Shown in pieces: positions 33,964 through 41,087 of a DNA stretch of 64,000 bases (within the stretch, counting starts at the first letter, position 1; the number at the start of each line of letters is the position of its first letter). Made by a program: the position numbers and the translations under genes. Source of the stretch: Lysinibacillus fusiformis (lineage in GTDB: Bacteria; Bacillota; Bacilli; Bacillales_A; Planococcaceae); contig NZ_CP070490.1 of NCBI RefSeq assembly GCF_016925635.1, positions 4,098,001-4,162,000 on the forward strand, in the 5' to 3' direction. The notes under the pieces were generated by a model. That model did no database searches. It was not told the DNA's origin and worked only from the letters and a program-made list of their open reading frames with translations.

Positions 33964-34819
33964 AAGGCGGTATATCAACGATTTAGTGCGGTAAAGTATT
34001 ATAAATGCGGAGTTGGCTACGTGTTGGCTTCGCTCTTTTTTTATGCGTTGGAATGGCGTTAGGGCTTCCGTTTAATTCCGAAATACGAGGAAACATCGGG
34101 CAGAACGTGCTGGCGGACGCGCTACCTTGAAAACAAATCGTTATCTGACAATTTAACCGGTATTTTATACAGCATTTTATGCAGTATTGTAACGCATGTG
34201 CAAATAGAGATAGTCGCAAGAATTGCGGCATATTAACGATGTATAAGATTGTGTATATGTTGTTTCAGCGCAGAAGTAGAGAAACATTGTTATATGAATG
34301 GTTTTACGTATATTTTAGTTTACATAATCAAGCTTATGGGAAGTTGGAAATGAATAAATATTCATTTGATATTCATTGCGTCAATTAAACGTTGGATGAC
34401 TCGAAAATCCCCCCAAGCCACCGACTTCCTACAGGCGCTTTCTGCTGTCCGATAATTACAGATACCATTTTCAAAACAAGCCGGTTTTTGCGATGTCAGA
34501 GGCTTCGAGAATTGTTGAATCGGATAGTTGTGCGTGTAAGTTTGTCTGAGGTGCGTTTATTATTAGGCTGTTTATGTTAATATTTCAAATTTATAGAAGT
34601 GAGTTATCCCGATTGAACTTGCGTCAGTTTTGCGTTAAAAAAATGAGCGCAAGGGATTCCTGCGCTCGTAACTCGTTTTTTCAAATGTTACATAAATAAT
34701 AACCTAAAATAAAAGTGCCGTAAATACCTTTTTTTAAAAGCCGTCAATCAGTCGCTAAAGCCTATTCTCATGCGGTTTCTTTCAGTATATACTCCGAATA
34801 ATAGATGGAGGTGATACGG
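33964..34819. other. Gap without a convincing gene; hairpins and a terminator
   Basis: GCGGAG/CTTCGC with a T-run (34006-34038) looks like the terminator of the terminase unit. ATGCGTT (34041) can pair with AACGCAT (34192), enclosing several short stems, and TACaGCATtttATGCaGTA (34166-34184) is a near-perfect hairpin. Open frames between 34179 and 34580 lack ribosome sites and family likeness. The region may hold a packaging site, a small RNA or decayed sequence. Confidence 0.35.
34645..34676. terminator. Hairpin terminator
   Basis: GAGCGCA (34645) pairs with TGCGCTC (34661) around AGGGATTCC; T-rich tracts lie on both sides (AAAAAAA before, TTTTTTC after a short gap). Confidence 0.6.
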
Positions 34820-35125
34820 ATGTTAAAAAGAAGACATTCGGTAAAGGACGTATTAGAGAAGTTAAATATTACGGACAAAACATTAACTAGTTACGCGGAT
34901 TTAATGTGTGAAGTAGACGACAATTTTGCTGATTCGTTGGAAAAGACCAGAAAGTATAGCGGTAAAGAAATCGAGGTTATTCAGTATATGCTGCGTAGAA
35001 AATCCGAGGGGATTTCGAAAGAGATGGCCCGCGATGAAGCTGCGGAAGTATACTACGATCAAAGTAAATGTGAAGACGTGCTGTCAGAATTTCAGAGTTT
35101 GTTAGATAAAATTAAGAAACGATGA
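34820..35125 (+). CDS. MerR-like helix-turn-helix protein next to the right end
   Basis: 101 residues from ATG 34820; GGAGGTGATACGG precedes it. SVKDVLEKLNITDKTLTSYA is a MerR-like helix-turn-helix, followed by a long helical tail (SEGISKEMARDEAAEVYYDQ). It lies 105 bases from the right repeat. Small MerR-like proteins near attachment sites can be excision factors, but a regulator of late genes is equally possible. Confidence 0.65.
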   Translation: MLKRRHSVKDVLEKLNITDKTLTSYADLMCEVDDNFADSLEKTRKYSGKEIEVIQYMLRRKSEGISKEMARDEAAEVYYDQSKCEDVLSEFQSLLDKIKKR

Positions 35126-35152
35126 TTAGTAGTTTGGAAAATATTATGATAT

Positions 35153-35181
35153 TTGACTTTAGAAAAACACTACTTTACAAT
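35153..35181 (+). promoter_or_regulatory. Promoter of right cobalamin riboswitch, element-borne
   Basis: -35 TTGACT (35153-35158), 17-base spacer, -10 TACAAT (35176-35181). Boxes and spacing equal those at 18863, but spacer and leader have diverged, so this promoter belongs to the element side. The leader hairpin GGAAT...GAG / CTC...ATTCC (35201-35224) is kept with different bases. Confidence 0.8.
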
Positions 35182-35229
35182 TGATTTTAGTAATCTAATA
35201 GGAATGTGGAGTACACTCGATTCCTATGA

Positions 35230-35437
35230 CAACTGAATAGCGTGTAGTAATAGGTGTAAATTGCGTGCAATTTGCTTAAAAGGGAAGTCGGTGCAAATCC
35301 GACACTGTCCCGCAACTGTAAATGTGAGCGACTTTTCAGCAACCACTGTCTTTGGACGGGAAGGAGAAAAGAAGCGATGACCATGAGTCAGGAGACCTGC
35401 CTGTTATGAGTACACACCAGTAACCTACGAGGAATAG
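35230..35437. repeat. 208-bp perfect direct repeat, right copy (candidate attR)
   Basis: Every base equals 18939-19146. The sequence before it (element side) and after it (GAGGTGGCATG) differs from the left copy, which marks the exact limits of identity. Confidence 0.85.
35236..35437 (+). ncRNA. Cobalamin riboswitch, right copy
   Basis: Same aptamer as the left copy, B12 box at 35387-35402. It is followed by a short reading frame, a terminator hairpin at 35579 and the gene at 35646, so this copy restores B12 control of the host gene after insertion of the element. Confidence 0.95.
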
Positions 35438-35445
35438 GAGGTGGC

Positions 35446-35574
35446 ATGTTGACAAAACAGAATGCTCTGTTCGTCACAGTACGTCAAACGCCCATAGTAA
35501 ATGAAAGGGTTCACAATCGGACTCGTTCACACATACTTAGGGTTTGTTTGGCATTGTGTGATGAAAGAAGATAA
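35446..35574 (+). CDS. Short open frame in the riboswitch leader (42 codons)
   Basis: ATG follows AGGAGGTGGC directly after the aptamer. The 42-residue product is basic and has no recognisable family or membrane helix. Its first codons form a hairpin (GACaaAACAGA/TCTGTTcGTC). It ends five bases before the terminator, so it could be a leader peptide or a chance frame within the expression platform. Confidence 0.3.
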   Translation: MLTKQNALFVTVRQTPIVNERVHNRTRSHILRVCLALCDERR

Positions 35575-35578
35575 AGCG

Positions 35579-35612
35579 AAGGACTTCCTCAAAACGTAGG
35601 GAGTCCTTTTTG
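35579..35612 (+). terminator. Terminator between riboswitch and target gene
   Basis: AAGGACTtCCT (35579) pairs with AGGgAGTCCTT (35598), followed by TTTTTG; 33 bases before the ATG at 35646. It fits an attenuator that is read through when cobalamin is scarce. Confidence 0.85.
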
Positions 35613-35645
35613 TTTTGAAAATATGTACGCAAAGGGGATGCACGT

Positions 35646-36401
35646 ATGACGAATATTCATGTAACGACAACGCTGGAAACGCCTTATGAAGATATGAACA
35701 TTTGTAAGCAACCACGCACAGAAGTTGCCAAGAAAGCGAAAACAAGAATGGTGGTCGAATCGCTGATCGATCAATTATTAGCAACGAAGCTGATTCGCAA
35801 CGATCGCTTCTTTGAACAAATCTTATATAATAAAGAAATTATTTGGATACAAAATGGGGATGTGGACGGTCATCTTTTGGCAAAAGCAGCATTAACAGAT
35901 GAGCTGAAAACAAAGACCAATCATTTTATGATGTATATGCCGACCAATCCGATTGTCTATGAGGTCAATGGGGAAGCGTATCACTTAATTACGCGCATTG
36001 ATTCAACACGCGCAAAGCCCAACCTTGATCGTCTAACATTGGAGCCAAAGCCTGTTTTAAGTGCCGCTCGTGTCAATGACTTATTATGCTCGATTGTCAT
36101 GCGCTTTTATGAAACATATCTACACGATTTAGCGTCTCACCATGACAAACTCATCGCATTCGTGCAGCAGGAATATGCCCAGTTTATTGAAGCGGTGCAA
36201 GCGTTAAATGATTATCATTTCAACTGGCATCCACGCGGCAATGGGCACGAGCTCTTACTGCAATTAATTGATCATCTACAAATTTTAAAAAGTCACCCAG
36301 GCAAGGTACTGATTGATTTTACGAACAAGCATGACTACGTGATAGTAGAACCCGCTTATTTGATGGACAAACCAACAAAGAAAGCCGTCGGTGCACTATA
36401 A
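35646..36401 (+). CDS. Unknown host protein under cobalamin riboswitch control
   Basis: 251 residues; AAAGGGG precedes the ATG. Cytosolic by appearance: no signal peptide or membrane helix. The N-terminus is polar (TRMVVESLIDQLLATKLIRN); further segments FMMYMPTNPIVYEVNGEAYH and FNWHPRGNGHELLLQLIDHL are not recognised. The gene is the only one between the riboswitch terminator and the next terminator, so it must be the target at this locus. A role in cobalamin use, uptake or B12-independent bypass is a reasonable inference; no enzyme motif is seen. Confidence 0.75.
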   Translation: MTNIHVTTTLETPYEDMNICKQPRTEVAKKAKTRMVVESLIDQLLATKLIRNDRFFEQILYNKEIIWIQNGDVDGHLLAKAALTDELKTKTNHFMMYMPTNPIVYEVNGEAYHLITRIDSTRAKPNLDRLTLEPKPVLSAARVNDLLCSIVMRFYETYLHDLASHHDKLIAFVQQEYAQFIEAVQALNDYHFNWHPRGNGHELLLQLIDHLQILKSHPGKVLIDFTNKHDYVIVEPAYLMDKPTKKAVGAL

Positions 36402-36404
36402 GAA

Positions 36405-36437
36405 CAAGCCCTCCGCTTTATGGAGGGCTTGCTTTCA
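36405..36437. terminator. Terminator of the riboswitch-controlled gene
   Basis: CAAGCCCTCC (36405) pairs with GGAGGGCTTG (36422), then CTTTCATTT. Confidence 0.8.
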
Positions 36438-36476
36438 TTTAAATGCAGGATCGAAATATATTCACGTTCAAGCAAG

Positions 36477-36812
36477 AAATACCCGCGCTTGAGCTATGAG
36501 TACCCGCGGAAGCAAGTGAAATACTCGCGCTAGAGCAATGAATACCCGCGGAAGCAGGAGAAATACCCGCGCTTGGGCGACGAATACCCGCGAAAGCAGG
36601 AGAAATACCCGCGCTAGAGCTATGAGTACCCGCGGAAGCAAGAGAAATACTCGCGCTAGAGCGATGAATACCCGCGGAAGCAGGAGAAATACTCGCGCTT
36701 GAGCGAAGAATACCCGCGAAAGCAGGAGAAATACCCGCGCTTGGGCGACGAATACCCGCGAAAGCAAGAGAAATACCCGCGCTTGAGCGAAGAATACCCG
36801 CGAAAGCAAGCA
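36477..36812. repeat. Tandem array A: eight 42-bp units (16 monomers of 21 bp)
   Basis: Eight successive 42-bp units, each with two copies of TACCCGCG or TACTCGCG spaced 21 bases apart (AAATACCCGCGCTTGAGCTA, then GAGTACCCGCGGAAGCAAG). Units differ by a few substitutions. It fills the gap between two convergent genes. Frames through it are open only because 42 is a multiple of three; no ribosome site is found. Confidence 0.9.
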
Positions 36813-36845
36813 AAACACTCCCGAGCGAGTAGGCCGACTCCTGCC

Positions 36846-38783
36846 CTATAAACAATGCATGGCTGCCTGTGCTTCATGCCACGGAACCGTATATCCTTTG
36901 CCCTTTGCACAAAAAATACTGGAGGAACTATATTCAGGGTCGGCATTTTTATCGTAGCCAATCTGTGCAATTACTTCCTCTGTATTATGGCATATATCAT
37001 AGCCATCAAATTGGAGTGTGAGTGCACCTTTCCCATTTGTATAGGCAGCAAAGGTTGTGCTGTAGCTCATTAAAGTGGCAACGGGCGCGCGACCTGTTAG
37101 CACCACATCTGTTTCGGATAATATCGGGTCATCAAATGTGCCTGCTGCTTGCTGAACGTCAGTCATCATGCGGCCGATAAAGTCGTTTGAAGCCTTCATT
37201 TTAAAACGATAATAGGGTTCAAGTAGAACATTTTGGGCTTGCTCTAGTCCCTGGCGCAGCGCACGGAAACTAGCTTCTCGGAAATCGCCGCCCGATGTAT
37301 GTTCATTATGCCCGCGACCTGTTAGAAGCGTAAAATGAACATCTGTTAAAGGGAAGCCTGTAAGTAAGCCATGATGATCGCGCTCAAACAGGTGCTTTTC
37401 AACAAGGCGCTGATTGCCTACGGATAAATGATCTGCATGACAGGCATTGCTGAAGGTATTGCCGGTTCCACGTGGATTTGGCTCCATTAATAAATGAACT
37501 TCCGCATAATGCTTGAGTGGCTCGAAATGGCCATAGCCTGTCACCTTCGTCGCAATGGTCTCCATATATAAAATTTGCGGCTCGCCAAAGGAGACGGCTA
37601 ATGAAAAACGTCTCATTAATACCTCTGTCAGGACCTCCAATTGAATGACACCCATAATATGGACATGGATTTCCTGGAACTTTTCCTGCCAAACGACACG
37701 TAAAGAAGGCTCTTCTGCTTCAAGTAAACGGAAAATCTGTAGCACTTCCTTGATATGCTGATCGCCCGCATATTGAACCTTTGCCTGTAGCGTTGGGACA
37801 AGCTCATAGGGCTGTGTTAGCGTCGTTGTACCGATTCGATCTCCAATGTTTGCCTGACTCAGCCCTTTCACAGCGAAAATCTCTCCTGCTTCAACCTGTT
37901 GAACGGACTCAAAGCGACTGCCATTATAAAGGCGAATTTCTGTCACTTTTTCTGTCACTTCACCAAATGAAAATTCATCCCGCACATGTAAGGAGCCCTT
38001 GACAGCCTTCATAAAGGTTAAACGCTGATGCCCATCATGACGAATTTTAAAAACCTCTCCCTCAAACGGGACATTCTGGTCAAATTGGGTAGCCGTTAAC
38101 AGGGGAAGCTGGTCAAGAAATTCCTGAATGCCCTCATCCTTTAAGGCAGAGCCTGTAAAGCAGGGGAAGGCACACTCATTTTTAATCATGGCCTGTAGCT
38201 GAGCAAGACATGGTTCATGCTCTAATGACTCATTCAGAAAGGCATCCAAAAATTTTTCATCACGCTCCGCCAGCCATTCCATGATGCTATTTGACACATA
38301 ATCTGCTCGCAGCGGTTCATCGACGAACAACACATGCTGAGAGCAATCTTTACGAAGCTGGCTCATGACAGCTCCTACATTTGCTCCTTCACGATCCGTT
38401 TTATTGATAAAGAAGAAGGTTGGGACATGGTATTTACGTAAAAGCTGCCACACCGTTTCTGTATGGCCTTGTATCCCTTCGACAGCGCTAATGATAATAA
38501 TGGCATAATCCATCACACGAATGGCACGCTCCATCTCAGGGGAGAAATCGACATGCCCAGGTGTATCAATCAATGTGTATGTATCATCGCCAATGCTCAT
38601 GCGACCTTGCTCGGCAAAGATCGTAATCCCACGCCTGCGCTCTAGCTCATGATTATCGAGAAAGGTATCCTGATGATCGACTCGACCACGGGCTTGAATA
38701 CTATTTGTATGAAAAAGCACTTGCTCAGAGAAGGTCGTTTTCCCTGCATCCACATGCGCAAGTACACCGATTGTTTTGTACAT
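36846..38783 (-). CDS. TetM/TetO-like translational GTPase
   Basis: 645 residues of the ribosomal protection family related to EF-G: G1 AHVDAGKTT (9-17), switch I with RRGITI, G3 DTPGHVDF, G4 NKTDREGA, then domains II-V. The C-terminus (DPEYSSSSIFCAKGKGYTVP) is of the chromosomal EF-G-like type found in many Bacillales rather than that of mobile tetM. It could release tetracyclines or act as a ribosome rescue or housekeeping factor; resistance cannot be concluded. The start ATG has GAGG upstream. No leader attenuator like that of tetM is seen. Confidence 0.85.
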   Translation of the reverse strand: MYKTIGVLAHVDAGKTTFSEQVLFHTNSIQARGRVDHQDTFLDNHELERRRGITIFAEQGRMSIGDDTYTLIDTPGHVDFSPEMERAIRVMDYAIIIISAVEGIQGHTETVWQLLRKYHVPTFFFINKTDREGANVGAVMSQLRKDCSQHVLFVDEPLRADYVSNSIMEWLAERDEKFLDAFLNESLEHEPCLAQLQAMIKNECAFPCFTGSALKDEGIQEFLDQLPLLTATQFDQNVPFEGEVFKIRHDGHQRLTFMKAVKGSLHVRDEFSFGEVTEKVTEIRLYNGSRFESVQQVEAGEIFAVKGLSQANIGDRIGTTTLTQPYELVPTLQAKVQYAGDQHIKEVLQIFRLLEAEEPSLRVVWQEKFQEIHVHIMGVIQLEVLTEVLMRRFSLAVSFGEPQILYMETIATKVTGYGHFEPLKHYAEVHLLMEPNPRGTGNTFSNACHADHLSVGNQRLVEKHLFERDHHGLLTGFPLTDVHFTLLTGRGHNEHTSGGDFREASFRALRQGLEQAQNVLLEPYYRFKMKASNDFIGRMMTDVQQAAGTFDDPILSETDVVLTGRAPVATLMSYSTTFAAYTNGKGALTLQFDGYDICHNTEEVIAQIGYDKNADPEYSSSSIFCAKGKGYTVPWHEAQAAMHCL

Positions 38784-38949
38784 AAGAAATCCTCGTTTCT
38801 ATAGATTGCTATCTTTTCATTGTAACAGAATACTCGCATATATAATTCTTGTAAAATAGTTCGTATTTTTGTCGAAATAGTGCTAATATAGTGATGATTG
38901 CATAATTAGCGTCATACTACGCTAGTCTATCAATAGTATTGACCATAAT
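38784..38949 (+). other. Upstream region of the fourth riboswitch
   Basis: AT-rich, without a gene. TTGTCG and TATAGT boxes near 38870-38895 are too closely spaced for a standard promoter; the hairpin GCGTCATACTACGC (38909-38922) lies before the aptamer. I cannot place the promoter with confidence. Confidence 0.3.
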
Positions 38950-39135
38950 AGAACGTATTGGTGCAAATGGCATTTGTCATTTGCTTAAAAGGGAAATCGG
39001 TGCAATTCCGATGCTGTCCCGCAACTGTAAATGGGGAGTCTATACAGCATGCCACTGTAGTAAAGCTATGGGAAGGCGTATAGATGATGAACCTAAGCCA
39101 GGATACCTGCCAGTATGTGTTTTTTGACTAAGAAC
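38950..39135 (+). ncRNA. Fourth cobalamin riboswitch
   Basis: TTGCTTAAAAGGGAAATCGG, then TTCCGATGCTGTCCCGCAAC with TGTAA, and B12 box AGCCAGGATACCTGCC (39096-39111). It is of the same subtype as the 208-bp copies but differs in peripheral stems. It controls the substrate-binding protein at 39295 through the terminator at 39192. Confidence 0.95.
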
Positions 39136-39191
39136 CACGAGGATGGGGATAGTGATAAAGGTAATGATGATACCGTTATTTCACTATGCTA

Positions 39192-39218
39192 CTCTCTTGG
39201 CGACAAGAGGGTTTTTTT
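39192..39218 (+). terminator. Riboswitch terminator before the binding-protein gene
   Basis: CTCTCTTG (39192) pairs with CAAGAGGG (39204) with a GCGA tetraloop, followed by seven Ts; 77 bases before the start codon. Confidence 0.85.
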
Positions 39219-39294
39219 ATGCCCTTCCAACCACCTTGGTAGCAAAGAAGTCTCTGATTTCTTTCTATATTTTAACAACAAAGGAGAAAAGGAC

Positions 39295-40287
39295 ATGAAG
39301 AAATGGAAAAGTATATGGCTGATGATGATCATTGCCTTGGTCGCTATTTTAGGGGCTTGTAATGCAAAGGACAAAACTGAATCAGCAGCACAAGGTGAAA
39401 AGGTTGAGCCATCTGAGGCAGCAACAGAAGTAACCATTGAAAATAATGACACAACCCAAACATATAAGGAAGCACCTACGAAAGCGATTAGCTTAAATCA
39501 GCATGTGACAGAAATCATGCTGGCGCTTGGCTTAGAGGATTCTATGGTTGGGACGGCTTACTTAGATGATAAAATCTATGAGCCACTCCAAGAGGCATAC
39601 GATAAAGTCCCTGTGCTTTCAGATCAATACCCTACGAAGGAGCAAGTGATTGATGCCGAGGCGGATTTCCTATATGCAGGCTGGAAAAGTGGTTTTGGTG
39701 AAAAGGGCGTTGGCACACCAGAGGAGCTTGAAGAATTAGGCATTCATACGTATTTACATACGGCTTCTAACATGACAAAACCAACATTAGAAGATATTTT
39801 CACTGATATTCGCAATATCGCGAAGATTTTCCGTATCGAGGATCGTGGCGAAGCTTTAATTGAGCAAATGACAAAAGATGTAGAGGCAGTACAAGCTAAA
39901 TTACCAAAAGATAGCGAAAAATTACGTGTTCTTGTGTTTGATAGCGGTGAAAAGGATGTATTTACAGCTGGTCAAAACTTTATGAATGAGCTAGTGACAA
40001 TCGCGGGTGGTCAAAATATCTTTGGTGATGTGGAATCAGGCTGGACAACTGTGTCGAAGGAAGATGCAGTAGATCGTAATCCAGAGGTTGTTGTCGTGAT
40101 TGATTACGGTGAAACAACGGCAGAACAAAAGATCCAATTCTTAAAAAATGATCCAGCATTAAAGGAGATGGAAGCTGTCAAGAATGAGCACTTTGTCATC
40201 CTGCCACTTTCAGCAGCGTCTGAAGGGGTTCGTGCGGCAGAGGCCATTGAAATTTTAGCGAAGGGCTTCTATCCTGAAAACTTTTAA
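39295..40287 (+). CDS. Corrinoid-type ABC transporter substrate-binding lipoprotein
   Basis: 330 residues with a lipoprotein signal (LMMIIALVAILGACNAKDKT, lipobox LGAC) and the two-lobed class III binding-protein fold (KAISLNQHVTEIMLALGLED, then DAEADFLYAGWKSGFGEKGV). Control by a cobalamin riboswitch points to corrinoid binding, as in BtuF, rather than siderophores. AAGGAGAAAAGG precedes the ATG. Permease and ATPase genes are not adjacent, so they must be elsewhere. A hairpin terminator separates it from the next gene. Confidence 0.85.
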   Translation: MKKWKSIWLMMIIALVAILGACNAKDKTESAAQGEKVEPSEAATEVTIENNDTTQTYKEAPTKAISLNQHVTEIMLALGLEDSMVGTAYLDDKIYEPLQEAYDKVPVLSDQYPTKEQVIDAEADFLYAGWKSGFGEKGVGTPEELEELGIHTYLHTASNMTKPTLEDIFTDIRNIAKIFRIEDRGEALIEQMTKDVEAVQAKLPKDSEKLRVLVFDSGEKDVFTAGQNFMNELVTIAGGQNIFGDVESGWTTVSKEDAVDRNPEVVVVIDYGETTAEQKIQFLKNDPALKEMEAVKNEHFVILPLSAASEGVRAAEAIEILAKGFYPENF

Positions 40288-40294
40288 ACCATTC

Positions 40295-40322
40295 GAGCTA
40301 GCGCTTTGCTAGCTCCTTTTTC
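40295..40322 (+). terminator. Terminator or attenuator between binding protein and reductase-like gene
   Basis: GAGCTAGC (40295) pairs with GCTAGCTC (40308), then CTTTTTC; the next ribosome site follows within 10 bases, so read-through is likely. Confidence 0.7.
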
Positions 40323-40338
40323 ATAAGGAGCGATATCA

Positions 40339-41016
40339 ATGAACGCATTTCAAAAAAACGTACCAGATCAAACATTTGAAACACTAAACCGTGATGGTGA
40401 ATTTACCCGTCTAGCAGTTAGCCCTGGCATTATCAATAAGCATTATACGCCAGCGCAATTTCAAAAAATAGCCGAAATTGCTGGCGAAAAGGGGGCGATT
40501 AAGTATTCCGCCTCCTATAGTATTCTCGTATCCATTCCAACGAGCGATGCGACAGAAGCTGTGCAAGCCTTACAGGAAGCGGGTCTTTATGTTGCGCCCT
40601 CTGGCTCCATTATTGCCATGAAGGCTTGCGATTTTTGTGATGGTGAGAAAATGGAGGCAGCTCCGATAACCGAACAGCTCTATCACGCCATAGCGGGGAT
40701 AACGGTACCTGCAAGAGTACGTGTCAATATCAATGGCTGTGCATCTGCCTGCTACAATGCAGTCTATGATGATATTGGGCTCGTGTATCAGCAGGAAAGC
40801 TTTGATGTCTATTTAGGTGCTGTGCCGATGGGGGCAAAGGCACAGGCTGGCACATTATTCGCTAAAAGGGTAGGTGTCGAGCACATTGAAGATTTTTTAC
40901 TGTACATGATAGGCCTTTATAAAGAGCATGCTCGCCCGAATGAACCCTTTTATAAATTTTATCGCAGAACAAAGTCCGCAGAATATTGGGAACTAGTAAA
41001 AAATTCTATTAAATAG
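40339..41016 (+). CDS. Nitrite/sulfite reductase-like (siroheme-type) small protein
   Basis: 225 residues. A ferredoxin-like half domain (RLAVSPGIINKHYTPAQFQK) is followed by Cys motifs KACDFCDGEK and NINGCASACYNA, matching the C...C/C-x3-C iron-sulfur pattern of siroheme reductases, but in a protein half the usual size. TAAGGAG precedes the ATG. It is second after the fourth cobalamin riboswitch. A role in reducing corrinoid or tetrapyrrole intermediates is possible; a true sulfite reductase is unlikely because the second half is missing. Confidence 0.72.
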   Translation: MNAFQKNVPDQTFETLNRDGEFTRLAVSPGIINKHYTPAQFQKIAEIAGEKGAIKYSASYSILVSIPTSDATEAVQALQEAGLYVAPSGSIIAMKACDFCDGEKMEAAPITEQLYHAIAGITVPARVRVNINGCASACYNAVYDDIGLVYQQESFDVYLGAVPMGAKAQAGTLFAKRVGVEHIEDFLLYMIGLYKEHARPNEPFYKFYRRTKSAEYWELVKNSIK

Positions 41017-41087
41017 CAGGAATATTACTTAGGGTGTCGAAGTATTGTAGTAAGGCACAGAAAATTACAATACAAAGGAGCAAGAAC

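Noticed and set aside
34179..34580. Two short frames of 60-70 codons
   Set aside because: No ribosome sites, odd composition and no family likeness.
36477..36812. CRISPR array
   Set aside because: Units are contiguous imperfect tandem repeats without unique spacers of constant size; no cas genes are present. The same holds for arrays B and C.
36439..36970. Overlapping repeat-coded frames on the minus strand in array A
   Set aside because: All three minus frames are partly open through the same repeats and none has a ribosome site; they arise from the 42-bp period.
36846..38783. Acquired tetracycline resistance gene tetM
   Set aside because: The C-terminal part is of the chromosomal EF-G-like type and no conjugative element or tetM leader is present; resistance cannot be claimed.
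40339..41016. Complete assimilatory nitrite or sulfite reductase
   Set aside because: Only half the normal length, with one ferredoxin-like half domain.
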